Assembly (NCBI RefSeq): GCF_002929805.1
Contig: NZ_PJJM01000103.1
Span: forward strand, 62,001-126,000
DNA: 64,000 bases
From: Cryobacterium sp. Y50
GTDB lineage: Bacteria > Actinomycetota > Actinomycetes > Actinomycetales > Microbacteriaceae
Direction of reading: 5' to 3'
Position numbers and translations under genes: made by a program. The notes beneath the pieces were generated by a model. That model worked only from the letters and a program-made list of their open reading frames with translations, ran no database searches and was not told where the DNA came from. Shown here piece by piece: positions 8,761 to 16,942 of this stretch (positions are counted from its first letter, which is position 1; each line of letters begins with the position of its first letter).

Positions 8761-9816
8761 GTGATCATCCATCGCTATATCCGCCCACTCGGCTTGGTTG
8801 CCACAGGAGCTCTCCTCACCATGGGTTTGACCGTTGGGATGACAGCGGGAGGAGCCATGAGTGTCTGGGCAGCCGATTCCGACGGCATTGCGGGTGCGCC
8901 CTCAGCCGATGGCGGGGTCGACCAATCCCGATCACGGTACAGCTATCAGATGGATCCCGGACAGGTTGTTTCCGACGAGTACTTGGTGCAGAACACCGGC
9001 ACGACCGCCCAATCAGTTACCGTCTACGCTACCGACGCCTTCAACGCCGGCGACGGCGCTTTCTCACTCCTGGACGGGGGTGTTTCCCCGCAGGACGTCG
9101 GGCGCTGGGTCACCTTCGACAACGGTGCTGCCCAGATCACCGCGACGCTGGAGCCCGGGGCATCTCAGGTGATCCCGTTCACGGTGACGACGCCCGCTGA
9201 CGCGAGTCCTGGTGACCACGCTGGTGGAATAGTTGTTTCGGCGCTGTCTCCGTCCGGACAAATTTCACTGGACCGACGGGTAGCAATTCGGCTGTATGTT
9301 CGCGTCAAGGGCGAACTTCAGGCTGGCCTGACCATCAGCAGCATCGCCTCGTCTTACCAAGCCGAACTGAACCCGTTTTCCGGCACGACAGCCCTTACTG
9401 TCACGCTCAACAACACCGGCAATGTGGCGCTCGGCGCGACGACCGTGTCCCGCGTACGTGGCATCTTCGGCATTCCGCTCTCCACAACGAGTCGGGAAGA
9501 AATCCCGGAGATGCTGCCGGGTAGTACCCGCACCTTGACCATGACCGTTCCGGGTGTCGGCCCGTGGGTGTACCTCAATGCGCAGATCAATCTCTCCGCA
9601 ACCATCGACGCGCAAGCCATCAATCCCGGGGTGCTTCCCACCGCGAGTCGCGAGACCGACCTGATCGTCGTTCCGTGGGGCGCTCTCATCATCTTGTTAC
9701 TCGCTGGCCTGGCCTGGTTCATGGTGCGGCTTACCCGCCGGAGGGGCGCACAACGTGCCGCTGCCTGGATCGAATACAGCGAGGCCGAGGCTCGACGCAA
9801 AGCTCGGGAGGAATAG
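8761..9816 (+). CDS. WxLIP / DUF916-type membrane-tethered surface protein
   Basis: The GTG start lies about eight bases after AGAGAAAG. A signal peptide precedes a domain starting around RYSYQMDPGQVVSDEYLVQN that matches the DUF916/WxLIP peptidoglycan-binding pattern: a preprotein strand, LEPGASQVIPFTVTTP, then a GDHAGGIVVSAL-type segment. A second Ig-like domain follows (ALTVTLNNTGNVALG). A hydrophobic helix near residues 305-325 and a basic cytoplasmic tail anchor it. In Firmicutes such proteins pair with WxL proteins encoded next door, as here. I infer it holds the WxL-like protein at the envelope. The C-terminus abuts the next gene by one base. Confidence 0.8.
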   Translation: MIIHRYIRPLGLVATGALLTMGLTVGMTAGGAMSVWAADSDGIAGAPSADGGVDQSRSRYSYQMDPGQVVSDEYLVQNTGTTAQSVTVYATDAFNAGDGAFSLLDGGVSPQDVGRWVTFDNGAAQITATLEPGASQVIPFTVTTPADASPGDHAGGIVVSALSPSGQISLDRRVAIRLYVRVKGELQAGLTISSIASSYQAELNPFSGTTALTVTLNNTGNVALGATTVSRVRGIFGIPLSTTSREEIPEMLPGSTRTLTMTVPGVGPWVYLNAQINLSATIDAQAINPGVLPTASRETDLIVVPWGALIILLLAGLAWFMVRLTRRRGAQRAAAWIEYSEAEARRKAREE

Positions 9817-9817
9817 A

Positions 9818-10906
9818 GTGAACGTTAACGAATTACGCCGCGCCCAACGAATTCGGGTCGTCGGATTTCTTGCCATTACCGTGTTTCTCGGCCTGAGCAC
9901 CGGAGCCCTCGCTGCACAGGCCGCCGACGATGAGAACGGAATCGGCATCAGCGTTCCCGTGGTCGATTCATCGTCGACGGCAAAACCCCAGTCCAAGGTG
10001 GCCCTGCCCTTTGGGTCGTCGGCGGCGAACGCGCCGGTGGTGATCACCCTCACGGGTCTCCAACCCCGCTCGTTCCTAGAAATTTTCGTTCACTCAACGC
10101 CACTCCTGGTCGCCAGCGGTCACGCTGACGCTGCTGGAGCATTCTCCGTTTCTGTCACATTGCCGGCCGGGCTGGAAGCTGGCAATCACACCATATCGGT
10201 GACCGGAATTAGCGCAGACGGGACGGCAGCCAATTGGACTATTTCGCAATTCCTGATCACTGCCGACGGACTCCTCGCGCAGCCGGAGACGACCCCGGCA
10301 ACGTCTGTAATTCCGTCAGTCACGAGCATCAGCAGCCCGTTAGTTGGCGTGAGTGAAGTCGTGGCGAACACTCCGGCTGAGGCAGCCGATGCGCTGGGTG
10401 AAGACCCATTTGACTTGGGCGGCGTCTTCTACTTGAGCGGCTTGGTCGGCAGCGCTGCGTCGGCCGTTGGCCCCGAGGGTGGGGATATCACCCTCGCGTT
10501 CACGGCGAAGAATGTCACCTCGTGGCCGCTCCGTGCTGACCTGCGTTTCTGGCTGGAAAACTCAGTCGGAATGGACGTTGCCCATCCCCTCGACAGTCGC
10601 GTGATTGACCTGGAGCCGGGGCAAACGAAAACCGTCAGCGTTACACTGCCTGACATCGGCCAGTGGGGCGTTCTCAATGCCCATATGACCTTCACTCCGC
10701 CAGAGACCGTAAACGGAGCCGTTCTCACTCCGGTCACCCGCGACACTTTGGTGATCCTGCCCCCTTACTTCGTGATGCTTGTTGTGGGCCTCATTGGCGT
10801 GCTCTTCTACACTGTACGTTTTTTACTGGCACGGCAGCGGGCTCGGCGCCAGAACACGCCGTCCATCATCGGTGTGTCTGACGCCTCGGTCGAGGCCACA
10901 ACATGA
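9818..10906 (+). CDS. Second membrane-tethered beta-sandwich surface protein, WxLIP-related
   Basis: A GTG at 9818 follows GGGAGGAA with ideal spacing and is preferred over upstream in-frame codons that overlap the previous gene. A signal peptide ends near LAAQAAD. An Fn3/Ig-like domain (VVITLTGLQPRSFLEIFVHS) is followed by a second domain (DITLAFTAKNVTSWPLRADL, then LEPGQTKTVSVTLPDIGQWG) that parallels the C-terminal domain of the preceding DUF916-type protein. A hydrophobic helix and an Arg-rich tail (RQRARR) close it. The organisation suggests a diverged partner of the preceding protein. Its stop overlaps the next start (ATGA). No enzymatic motif was seen. Confidence 0.75.
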   Translation: MNVNELRRAQRIRVVGFLAITVFLGLSTGALAAQAADDENGIGISVPVVDSSSTAKPQSKVALPFGSSAANAPVVITLTGLQPRSFLEIFVHSTPLLVASGHADAAGAFSVSVTLPAGLEAGNHTISVTGISADGTAANWTISQFLITADGLLAQPETTPATSVIPSVTSISSPLVGVSEVVANTPAEAADALGEDPFDLGGVFYLSGLVGSAASAVGPEGGDITLAFTAKNVTSWPLRADLRFWLENSVGMDVAHPLDSRVIDLEPGQTKTVSVTLPDIGQWGVLNAHMTFTPPETVNGAVLTPVTRDTLVILPPYFVMLVVGLIGVLFYTVRFLLARQRARRQNTPSIIGVSDASVEATT

Positions 10907-11919
10907 TGAGTGCCAGACGCAGCCTGCCGTCGACCCGACGCCTACTGTCGTCGATGCGCCCAGCACAGCCGCGCCCACGGATCATGCCGCCACGTGGCTG
11001 GAAGCCCGGCCAGGCCCTTCCAACCCGCCCACCACGGTGGACGGGGCCGGTGACGAGCCCGCGGATCGTGCTGACCGCGCGGGAACGGCTCGTTCGCAGT
11101 TCCCTGGCCATGGTCGCCGCGCTTCTCTTTGGCTTTTTGGCGCAGGTGACCGTCGTCGGACAACTCCAACACACCGTCGCCCAACAACAGCTCACCGACA
11201 CATTTCGCCTCCAGCTGGCCGAGGGAACGGCCCCGGTCAGTGAGGGCACGGTAGAAAAGGTACTGCTCGCCGATGGTGCCCCGGTTGCGCTCATCGACAT
11301 CCCCGCCCTTGACGTTCACGAGATCATCGTGGAGGGAACGGACTCGGGTACGACCCAAAACGGTCCGGGTCACCGTCGCGACACGGTGCTGCCCGGCCAG
11401 GCAGGAGTCAGCGTGGTCATGGGGCGTGCCGCGGCCTACGGTGCACCATTCGCGCGAATTCAGGAGCTGCGCCCCGGACAGAAATTCTCCGTGCTGACCG
11501 GTCAGGGCAAGTCGACCTTCTCAGTCATCGGGGTTCGATATGCCGGCGATCCCGCTCCGGCCTCGCCGCGAGCTGACCAGGGTCGTCTCATCCTGCAGAC
11601 GGCTCGCGGTTTAGCCTTTGTGCCCAATGGCATTGCCAGGGTGGATGCCGAACTAGTCAGTAAAACGTATCCCGCCGGTCAGCGACAAACGACTTTTGCT
11701 ACCCTCCGCCCGGCCGAGCGCGAACTTGCCAGTGATTTCTCTACGGTGTGGGCGCTCGCCTTTGCCCTGCAATTCTTTCTGCTGGTCGAGTTTGCTGCAG
11801 TCTGGTCCATTCCTCGCGTTGGCGCGCAGAAGACCTGGATCGTCTTCATCCCGGTGGGAGTGCTGAGCGGTCTTGTCGTTGCTGACCAGATCGTCCGGCT
11901 GCTGCCCAACCTGCTCTAA
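10903..11919 (+). CDS. Catalytically dead sortase homologue (pseudo-sortase) with extra membrane helices
   Basis: The fold is recognisable as a class D/E sortase. A membrane anchor lies near residues 65-85, then ALIDIPALDVHEIIVEGT, a GPGH segment and a PGQAG turn. The catalytic-His motif normally reading A-G-H-R-x-x-Y-G-A-P-F appears as MGRAAAYGAPF, with Arg175 where His should be. The L-x-L-x-T-C strand appears as LILQTA, with Ala234 where the nucleophile should be. Two further hydrophobic helices follow, so both ends are membrane-embedded. It cannot act as a transpeptidase by the known mechanism. The intact frame and operon position argue for a structural or substrate-holding role beside the tethered surface proteins. 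The ATG overlaps the previous stop. Confidence 0.85.
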   Translation: MMSARRSLPSTRRLLSSMRPAQPRPRIMPPRGWKPGQALPTRPPRWTGPVTSPRIVLTARERLVRSSLAMVAALLFGFLAQVTVVGQLQHTVAQQQLTDTFRLQLAEGTAPVSEGTVEKVLLADGAPVALIDIPALDVHEIIVEGTDSGTTQNGPGHRRDTVLPGQAGVSVVMGRAAAYGAPFARIQELRPGQKFSVLTGQGKSTFSVIGVRYAGDPAPASPRADQGRLILQTARGLAFVPNGIARVDAELVSKTYPAGQRQTTFATLRPAERELASDFSTVWALAFALQFFLLVEFAAVWSIPRVGAQKTWIVFIPVGVLSGLVVADQIVRLLPNLL

Positions 11920-11997
11920 CTCGCTCTGCCACCCGTATTCTTCCTTCAACTATTCAAATCGTCCCGAGTCACGGGGCACTAAAGAAAAGATGTGGTC

Positions 11998-12981
11998 ATG
12001 ACTCCACTGTTCCGCGACGATGACCGAACCCTCACCTTGCCCATTCAGGAGACGTCAGGCCCGCGCCTGGCCGGGCGGCTGCAAGCGCCCTTGTATCAAG
12101 TACGCTCGCGCGCGCCCTGGAGCCGACGTTCGGTCGACTCGTCAGAATCAGCGCGGGGCGTCGCAGCAGCGGGAGAATTCGCTCCCGATCGGAAAAACGT
12201 CCCGGCGCTGGCCACCCTTGAAGGCCGCAACGTCTCAGCGTGGTTCGGTGAACGCCAAGTGCTGGACCGAGTCTCACTCACCATGTCGGCTGGCGTCATT
12301 ACCTCGTTGATCGGTCCGTCGGGCTGCGGAAAATCCACGTTTTTGCGCATCCTGAATCGGATGCACGAGCTCGTGCCATCGGCCAGCCTCGCCGGAGAGG
12401 TTCTCCTCGACGGTGAGGACATCTACGACGCAGAACGCAAGCTCGTTGATGCCAGGAAAAGCATCGGTATGGTCTTTCAGAAACCAAACCCGTTCCCATC
12501 GATGTCCATCTACGACAACGTGGTTGCGGGCCTGACCCTCACCGGTACTAAGGCATCGAGCGCCGAAAAGGACTATCTCGTTGAAAGTTGCCTCACCAAG
12601 GCCGGGTTATGGAAGGAGGTGCGAGACCGACTCCGCTCGCCGGGAAGCGGGTTGTCCGGCGGACAGCAGCAACGCTTGTGCATTGCCCGATCACTTGCGG
12701 TTACCCCGCGCATCCTGCTGATGGATGAACCGTGTTCCGCGCTCGACCCGACGTCAACCCGAGTGATCGAAGAGACCATGTTGGAGCTCGCTCAGGAGGT
12801 CACGATCGTGATCGTGACGCACAATATGCAGCAGGCGCAGCGGGTATCGCAGAATTGCGCCTTCTTTCTGGCTGCGCAGGGCACGCCAGGTGGCATCGTG
12901 GAGCACGGTCCCACCGACGCCATGTTCGGTGGCCCGACCGATAGCCGCACCGCCGACTACGTCAACGGACGGTTTGGATAA
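11998..12981 (+). CDS. pstB: Phosphate ABC transporter ATPase PstB with N-terminal extension
   Basis: This is the ATPase that powers PstCA. Walker A (GPSGCGKST) is near residue 106, the PstB-specific MVFQKPNPFPSMSIYDNV follows, the signature is LSGGQQQR near residue 219, and Walker B/D-loop is ILLMDEPCSALDP. About 70 residues with Arg/Ser-rich character precede the ABC domain, whereas typical PstB starts almost at the domain. An ATG at 11998 and a GTG at 11992 are both possible; the ATG is chosen. A 78-base gap after the pseudo-sortase gene contains no terminator. It is the last gene of the surface-phosphate operon and converges on a MarR gene. Confidence 0.95.
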   Translation: MTPLFRDDDRTLTLPIQETSGPRLAGRLQAPLYQVRSRAPWSRRSVDSSESARGVAAAGEFAPDRKNVPALATLEGRNVSAWFGERQVLDRVSLTMSAGVITSLIGPSGCGKSTFLRILNRMHELVPSASLAGEVLLDGEDIYDAERKLVDARKSIGMVFQKPNPFPSMSIYDNVVAGLTLTGTKASSAEKDYLVESCLTKAGLWKEVRDRLRSPGSGLSGGQQQRLCIARSLAVTPRILLMDEPCSALDPTSTRVIEETMLELAQEVTIVIVTHNMQQAQRVSQNCAFFLAAQGTPGGIVEHGPTDAMFGGPTDSRTADYVNGRFG

Positions 12982-13071
12982 CCAGCCGGATTCTGGCTGC
13001 GGCAAGCGGATGCCGGCGCGCGGGCAATAGCTGGCCGCGAATGCAGCAAACGGTCGCGCTGGCGCCAGCGC

Positions 13072-13563
13072 TCAGTCGAAGTCGAGGCTCAGCTTGCGGA
13101 GCAGAGCGGCCAGCCGCTCTTGGTCGGTCAACGAGAGCGTCGCGAGCAGCTCGGCTTCCGCCTCGACAAGCCGGGTGATGGCAGCATCCACTCGACTGAG
13201 CCCGGCGGGAGTCATGCCCACCAGGATGCCGCGGCCGTCGTTCGGCGCGGAGCGTCGCTTCACGAGCCCACGATCGACGAGTCCGTCGATGCGGTTGGTC
13301 ATGGTGCCGCTGGAGACGAGTGTCTGTTGCAACAGGGCCTTCGGACTGAGCTCGTAGGGTGTTCCGGCGCGGCGGAGGGCAGAGAGCACGTCGAACTCCC
13401 ACGACGCGAGTTCCGAGCGGGAGAAGGCTGAGCGGCGGGCCCGGTCAAGGTGCTTGGCCAGTCGGGCAACGCGGCTGAGCACCTGCAGCGGCGCGAAGTT
13501 GAGGTCTGGGCGTTCACGCAGCCACGAATCGACGATTCGGTCGACTTCATCATGGCCAGGCAT
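13072..13563 (-). CDS. MarR-family transcriptional regulator
   Basis: The protein of about 163 residues has the winged-helix layout of MarR regulators: an N-terminal dimer helix, FDVLSALRRAG, a recognition region LVSSGTMTNRIDGLVDRGLV, the wing RRSAPNDGRGILVGMT, and a long C-terminal helix ending LLRKLSLDFD. The ATG at 13563 is preferred over an in-frame GTG 57 bases upstream because family members rarely carry the extra Arg/Lys-rich leader; a GGAG lies very close to it. It converges with pstB and is divergent from tRNA-Gln. Ligand and target are unknown. Confidence 0.88.
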   Translation of the reverse strand: MPGHDEVDRIVDSWLRERPDLNFAPLQVLSRVARLAKHLDRARRSAFSRSELASWEFDVLSALRRAGTPYELSPKALLQQTLVSSGTMTNRIDGLVDRGLVKRRSAPNDGRGILVGMTPAGLSRVDAAITRLVEAEAELLATLSLTDQERLAALLRKLSLDFD

Positions 13564-13686
13564 TGCTCCATTATCCCGCTTGCCGAGGGGTTTCTTCGCC
13601 GCAAGCTGCGTTCGCAGCACTCGAGTGCGCGTGCTGGCCCCCAGAATCTGGCAGACTTGACAGGTTGCTGACCTCGGTCAGCATGG

Positions 13687-13758
13687 TCCGCCATAGTGTA
13701 ACGGCAGCACGGCAACCTTTGGAGTTGTTCGGTCCAGGTTCGAATCCTGGTGGCGGAG
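13687..13758 (+). tRNA. tRNA-Gln (anticodon TTG)
   Basis: The acceptor arms TCCGCCA (13687) and TGGCGGA (13751) pair. The anticodon stem GCAAC/GTTGT encloses the loop CTTTGGA with anticodon TTG, which reads CAA. The T-arm is CCAGG-TTCGAAT-CCTGG. CCA is not encoded. It ends 35 bases before glmU, which may be transcribed from the same promoter. Confidence 0.95.
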
Positions 13759-13793
13759 CACTACTTTCTTTCTCCACACGCGTTAGGAATCCT

Positions 13794-15236
13794 GTGACAG
13801 ACGCCCGCCTCGCCATCATTGTGTTGGCCGCCGGCCAGGGCACCCGCATGAAGTCCAGCCTGCCGAAGCTGCTGCATCCGCTTGCCGGGGTTCCCATCGT
13901 CAGCCATGTGCTCGCGACCGCGCGCGCCCTCGATGCCGCCCACGTCATCACCGTTGTGCGACACGAGCGCGACCTGCTGGCCGCAGTCGTGGCCGAAGAC
14001 CTCCCCGAGAGCACGATCATCGACCAGGACGAGGTCCCAGGCACCGGTCGTGCCGTCGAGCAGGCCGTCGCCGCGCTTCCCGTCGGCTGGGACGGCGACG
14101 TGCTCGTCATCAACGGTGACGTGCCGCTGCTGAACGCCGCTACCCTCGCCTCATTCATCTCCTCGCACCGTAAGGGCGCGGCCGCCAGTACCGTGCTCTC
14201 CGCCTACCCCGATGATGCGACCGGCTACGGCCGCATCATCCGCTCGGCTGAGGGTGTTTTTGACCGCATCGTCGAGCAAAAAGATGCAACGGATGCAGAA
14301 TTGGCCGTCACCGAGATCAACGCCGGTGTCTACCTGTTCGGCCTGGCAGAGCTGCGCGAGCAGCTCGCCCAGCTCACCACCGCGAACGCGCAGGGTGAGA
14401 AGTACCTCACCGATGTAATCGAACTGCTGCGCCGGGCCGGCTCCGAGGTGAGCGCCGTTCCCGTTGCCGACGCCTGGATCGTCGCCGGCATCAATGACCG
14501 TGCCCAGCTCGGCGACACCGCCCAGAAGCTCAACGCGCTCATCGTGCGCGGCTGGCAACTCGCCGGTGTGACCGTGCAAGACCCCGCCACGACCTGGATC
14601 GACCTGAAAGTCGTGCTGGAACCCGACGTGACTCTGCTGCCGGGCACTCAGATCGAGGGAGCCACCGTTGTAGCCACCGGAGCCATCGTTGGCCCGGACA
14701 CGACCCTGCGAGACTGCGAGATCGGCGCCGGAGCCCGGGTCAACCGCACAGACGCGACCCTCGCGGTGATCGAAGCGGGGGCATCCGTCGGCCCGTTCTC
14801 CTATCTTCGCCCGAAGACCGTGCTCGGCGCAGAAGGCAAGATCGGCGCCTTCGTCGAGACCAAGAATGCCCAGATCGGCGCCGGCAGCAAGGTGCCGCAC
14901 CTGAGCTATGTGGGCGACGCCACGATCGGCGCCCAGTCGAATATCGGTGCTGGAACAATATTCGCCAACTACGACGGCGTCGCCAAACACCACTCCGCGA
15001 TCGGGTCGCATGTGCGCACCGGGTCGCACAACGTGTTCGTCGCGCCGATTACAATTGGAGACGGTGCGTACACGGGAGCTGGCACGGTCGTTCGCAAGAG
15101 CGTTTCGGCCGGCGCATTGGCCATCAGCGTGGCCCCGCAACGCAACATGGACGGCTGGGTTCACGCCCACCGTTCAGGCACGGCCGCGGATACGGCGGCG
15201 GCCGAGAGCATTAGTAGCGAAAAGACTGGAGAATAG
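13794..15236 (+). CDS. glmU: Bifunctional GlmU: GlcN-1-P acetyltransferase / UDP-GlcNAc pyrophosphorylase
   Basis: GlmU makes UDP-GlcNAc for peptidoglycan in the cytoplasm. The 480-residue protein has the usual two-domain layout. The N-terminal nucleotidyltransferase carries LAAGQGTRM and the Lys of LPKLLHP, plus a VINGDVPLL metal-binding region. A C-terminal left-handed beta-helix of hexapeptide repeats contains YVGDATIG and NIGAGTIFANYDG, typical of the acetyltransferase active site. A GTG start with AGGA upstream is chosen; upstream in-frame codons run back through the tRNA and are not credible. It directly abuts prs. Confidence 0.97.
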   Translation: MTDARLAIIVLAAGQGTRMKSSLPKLLHPLAGVPIVSHVLATARALDAAHVITVVRHERDLLAAVVAEDLPESTIIDQDEVPGTGRAVEQAVAALPVGWDGDVLVINGDVPLLNAATLASFISSHRKGAAASTVLSAYPDDATGYGRIIRSAEGVFDRIVEQKDATDAELAVTEINAGVYLFGLAELREQLAQLTTANAQGEKYLTDVIELLRRAGSEVSAVPVADAWIVAGINDRAQLGDTAQKLNALIVRGWQLAGVTVQDPATTWIDLKVVLEPDVTLLPGTQIEGATVVATGAIVGPDTTLRDCEIGAGARVNRTDATLAVIEAGASVGPFSYLRPKTVLGAEGKIGAFVETKNAQIGAGSKVPHLSYVGDATIGAQSNIGAGTIFANYDGVAKHHSAIGSHVRTGSHNVFVAPITIGDGAYTGAGTVVRKSVSAGALAISVAPQRNMDGWVHAHRSGTAADTAAAESISSEKTGE

Positions 15237-16214
15237 GTGTCGGAAATCAAGACCAGCGGCGACAAACGACTTGTACTGGTTTCGGGGCGGGCACACCCGC
15301 AGCTCGCACTCGACATCGCCACGGAGCTTGGTTCTGAGCTGCTCCACACGGATGCCCGCACCTTCGCCAACGGTGAGCTGTACGCCCGGTTCGACGAGAG
15401 CGTGCGCGGCTCTGATGCCTTCGTCATCCAGTCGCACACCGCTCCGATCAACGAGTGGCTAATGGAACAGCTCATCATGGTCGACGCGCTCAAGCGAGCC
15501 TCCGCCAAGCGCATCACCGTGGTTGCACCGTTCTACCCCTACGCTCGCCAGGACAAGAAGGGTCGCGGTCGCGAACCGATCTCGGCCCGCCTCGTCGCCG
15601 ACCTGTTCAAGGTCGCCGGCGCCGATCGCATCATGTCGATCGACCTGCACGCCGCCCAGATTCAGGGCTTCTTCGACGGCCCCGTCGACCACCTGTTCGC
15701 CATGCCGGTGCTGCTTGAGCACTTCCGCGAGAAGCTCGACCCCGCCACCCTCACCATCGTCTCGCCCGACATGGGTCGCGTACGCGTCGCCGATATCTGG
15801 AGTGACCGCCTCGGCGTGCCGCTCGCGATCATCCACAAGCGCCGCGACCCGCTCGTGCCCAACCGCGTCTCCGTGCACGAGATCGTCGGCCAGGTCGAGG
15901 GCCGCGTCTGCCTGCTGGTCGACGACATGATCGACACCGGACGCACGATCGCCCTGGCCGCGGAAGCCCTGCGCGAGGCCGGCGCCATCGGTGTTGTTGT
16001 TGCCGCGACCCACGCCGTGTTCAGCGACCCGGCCGTCGACATGCTGCAGAACCCGGCCATCAGCGCCGTCGTCGTCACCGACACGCTGCCGATCCCGCCG
16101 GAGAAGCGCTTCCCGACCCTGACCGTGCTGCCGATCGCTCCGCTGCTCGCGCGTGCGATCCACGAGGTCTTCGACGAGGGTTCGGTCACGTCAATGTTCG
16201 ACGGTGCCGCGTAG
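15237..16214 (+). CDS. prs: Ribose-phosphate pyrophosphokinase
   Basis: Prs converts ribose-5-phosphate and ATP to PRPP for nucleotide, His and Trp synthesis. The 325-residue length is normal. Diagnostic stretches are FANGELYARFDESVRG, the flexible catalytic loop PFYPYARQDKKGRGREPIS, DLHAAQIQGFFDGPVDHL and the PRPP-binding VCLLVDDMIDTGRTI. The GTG start follows the glmU stop with no gap, a conserved actinobacterial pairing. A hairpin terminator follows. Confidence 0.97.
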   Translation: MSEIKTSGDKRLVLVSGRAHPQLALDIATELGSELLHTDARTFANGELYARFDESVRGSDAFVIQSHTAPINEWLMEQLIMVDALKRASAKRITVVAPFYPYARQDKKGRGREPISARLVADLFKVAGADRIMSIDLHAAQIQGFFDGPVDHLFAMPVLLEHFREKLDPATLTIVSPDMGRVRVADIWSDRLGVPLAIIHKRRDPLVPNRVSVHEIVGQVEGRVCLLVDDMIDTGRTIALAAEALREAGAIGVVVAATHAVFSDPAVDMLQNPAISAVVVTDTLPIPPEKRFPTLTVLPIAPLLARAIHEVFDEGSVTSMFDGAA

Positions 16215-16229
16215 GCAACAGATGGTACT

Positions 16230-16267
16230 GCGGAGGCGGTGGCTGCGGCCGCCGCCTCCGCTTCTTT
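16230..16267 (+). terminator. Rho-independent-type hairpin after prs
   Basis: GCGGAGGCGG at 16230-16239 pairs perfectly with CCGCCTCCGC at 16252-16261 and is followed by a short pyrimidine run TTCTTT. It ends the tRNA-Gln-glmU-prs unit. The remaining 200 bases up to the small membrane protein gene show nothing I recognise. Confidence 0.75.
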
Positions 16268-16468
16268 AACTGCGCCAAGTATGGATGCTCCTGCTCGCGT
16301 TCCCGCGTCGCCTCGCGTCCTGCCTTCTTCCTCGCGTCGTGACGCCTGTGGCACGCGGCCTGGCAACCATGTTGCGTTGGCATCCGTGTCACGCAGCGCG
16401 GGGGTTCTGGCCAGCCTGACAACTACCGTCTAACTTTTGCGTACCGGCGCAAGTCCCGCGCAGTTCGG

Positions 16469-16834
16469 TTAGGTTCGGGTAGCCGGCTCGAGCTGGCGCG
16501 GCGCGGCGGGGACGATGCCAAGTGGCGTGACGAATGTGTCGCGCTCGTTTTGGTCGATCGCATAACACTGCCAGCCGAACCCGCCGGGGCCGGCGAGGTC
16601 AAAGCGGGCGTCGTAGTCGACGGCGAACGGGTAGTACCGGGCCACTGCAGCCAAGCAGGCGTTGGCAGCGGTGTCCGAGGCGACCCGCATGGTCGTGAGC
16701 ACGCCCGGCACCACCAGGGCAATGAGCCCGAGCACGACAACGACCCGCAAGATCGAGGTGAAGTGTTTCCCGCGCAGGGGCCGGTAGTTGTCGTTCGGCT
16801 CGTAGCCGGAGAGCTCGGGGTGATTGTCAGTCAT
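16469..16834 (-). CDS. Small single-pass membrane protein, unknown function
   Basis: The 121-residue protein has a polar N-terminus (TDNHPELSGYEPNDNYRPLRG) cut by one strong hydrophobic helix (about residues 29-50, VVVVLGLIALVVPGVL). A roughly 70-residue extracytoplasmic part follows with two cysteines and the segment GPGGFGWQCYAIDQNERDTF. I do not recognise a named family. Coding potential is supported by membrane topology and by its position in an otherwise empty gap on the same strand as gnd. No clear ribosome site precedes the ATG. Confidence 0.65.
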   Translation of the reverse strand: MTDNHPELSGYEPNDNYRPLRGKHFTSILRVVVVLGLIALVVPGVLTTMRVASDTAANACLAAVARYYPFAVDYDARFDLAGPGGFGWQCYAIDQNERDTFVTPLGIVPAAPRQLEPATRT

Positions 16835-16942
16835 GGGGAGAACAAGTATTCCAGACGTGAGTGTGAAGCGACCCGTATAGACAAATCGACCAGCAGCATC
16901 CTTTATATCAGTGGATGCTGCCGGCCGGCAGAGCTGATGGGG

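Noticed and set aside
2101-10906. LPxTG-type sortase substrates for the sortase homologue
   Set aside because: The tethered proteins end in a helix and basic tail but I found no LPxTG or close variant; together with the missing catalytic residues this speaks against covalent wall anchoring.
14151-15170. 339-residue antisense frame over glmU
   Set aside because: Shadow of the well-conserved GlmU frame; composition is typical of reverse-complemented high-G+C coding DNA.
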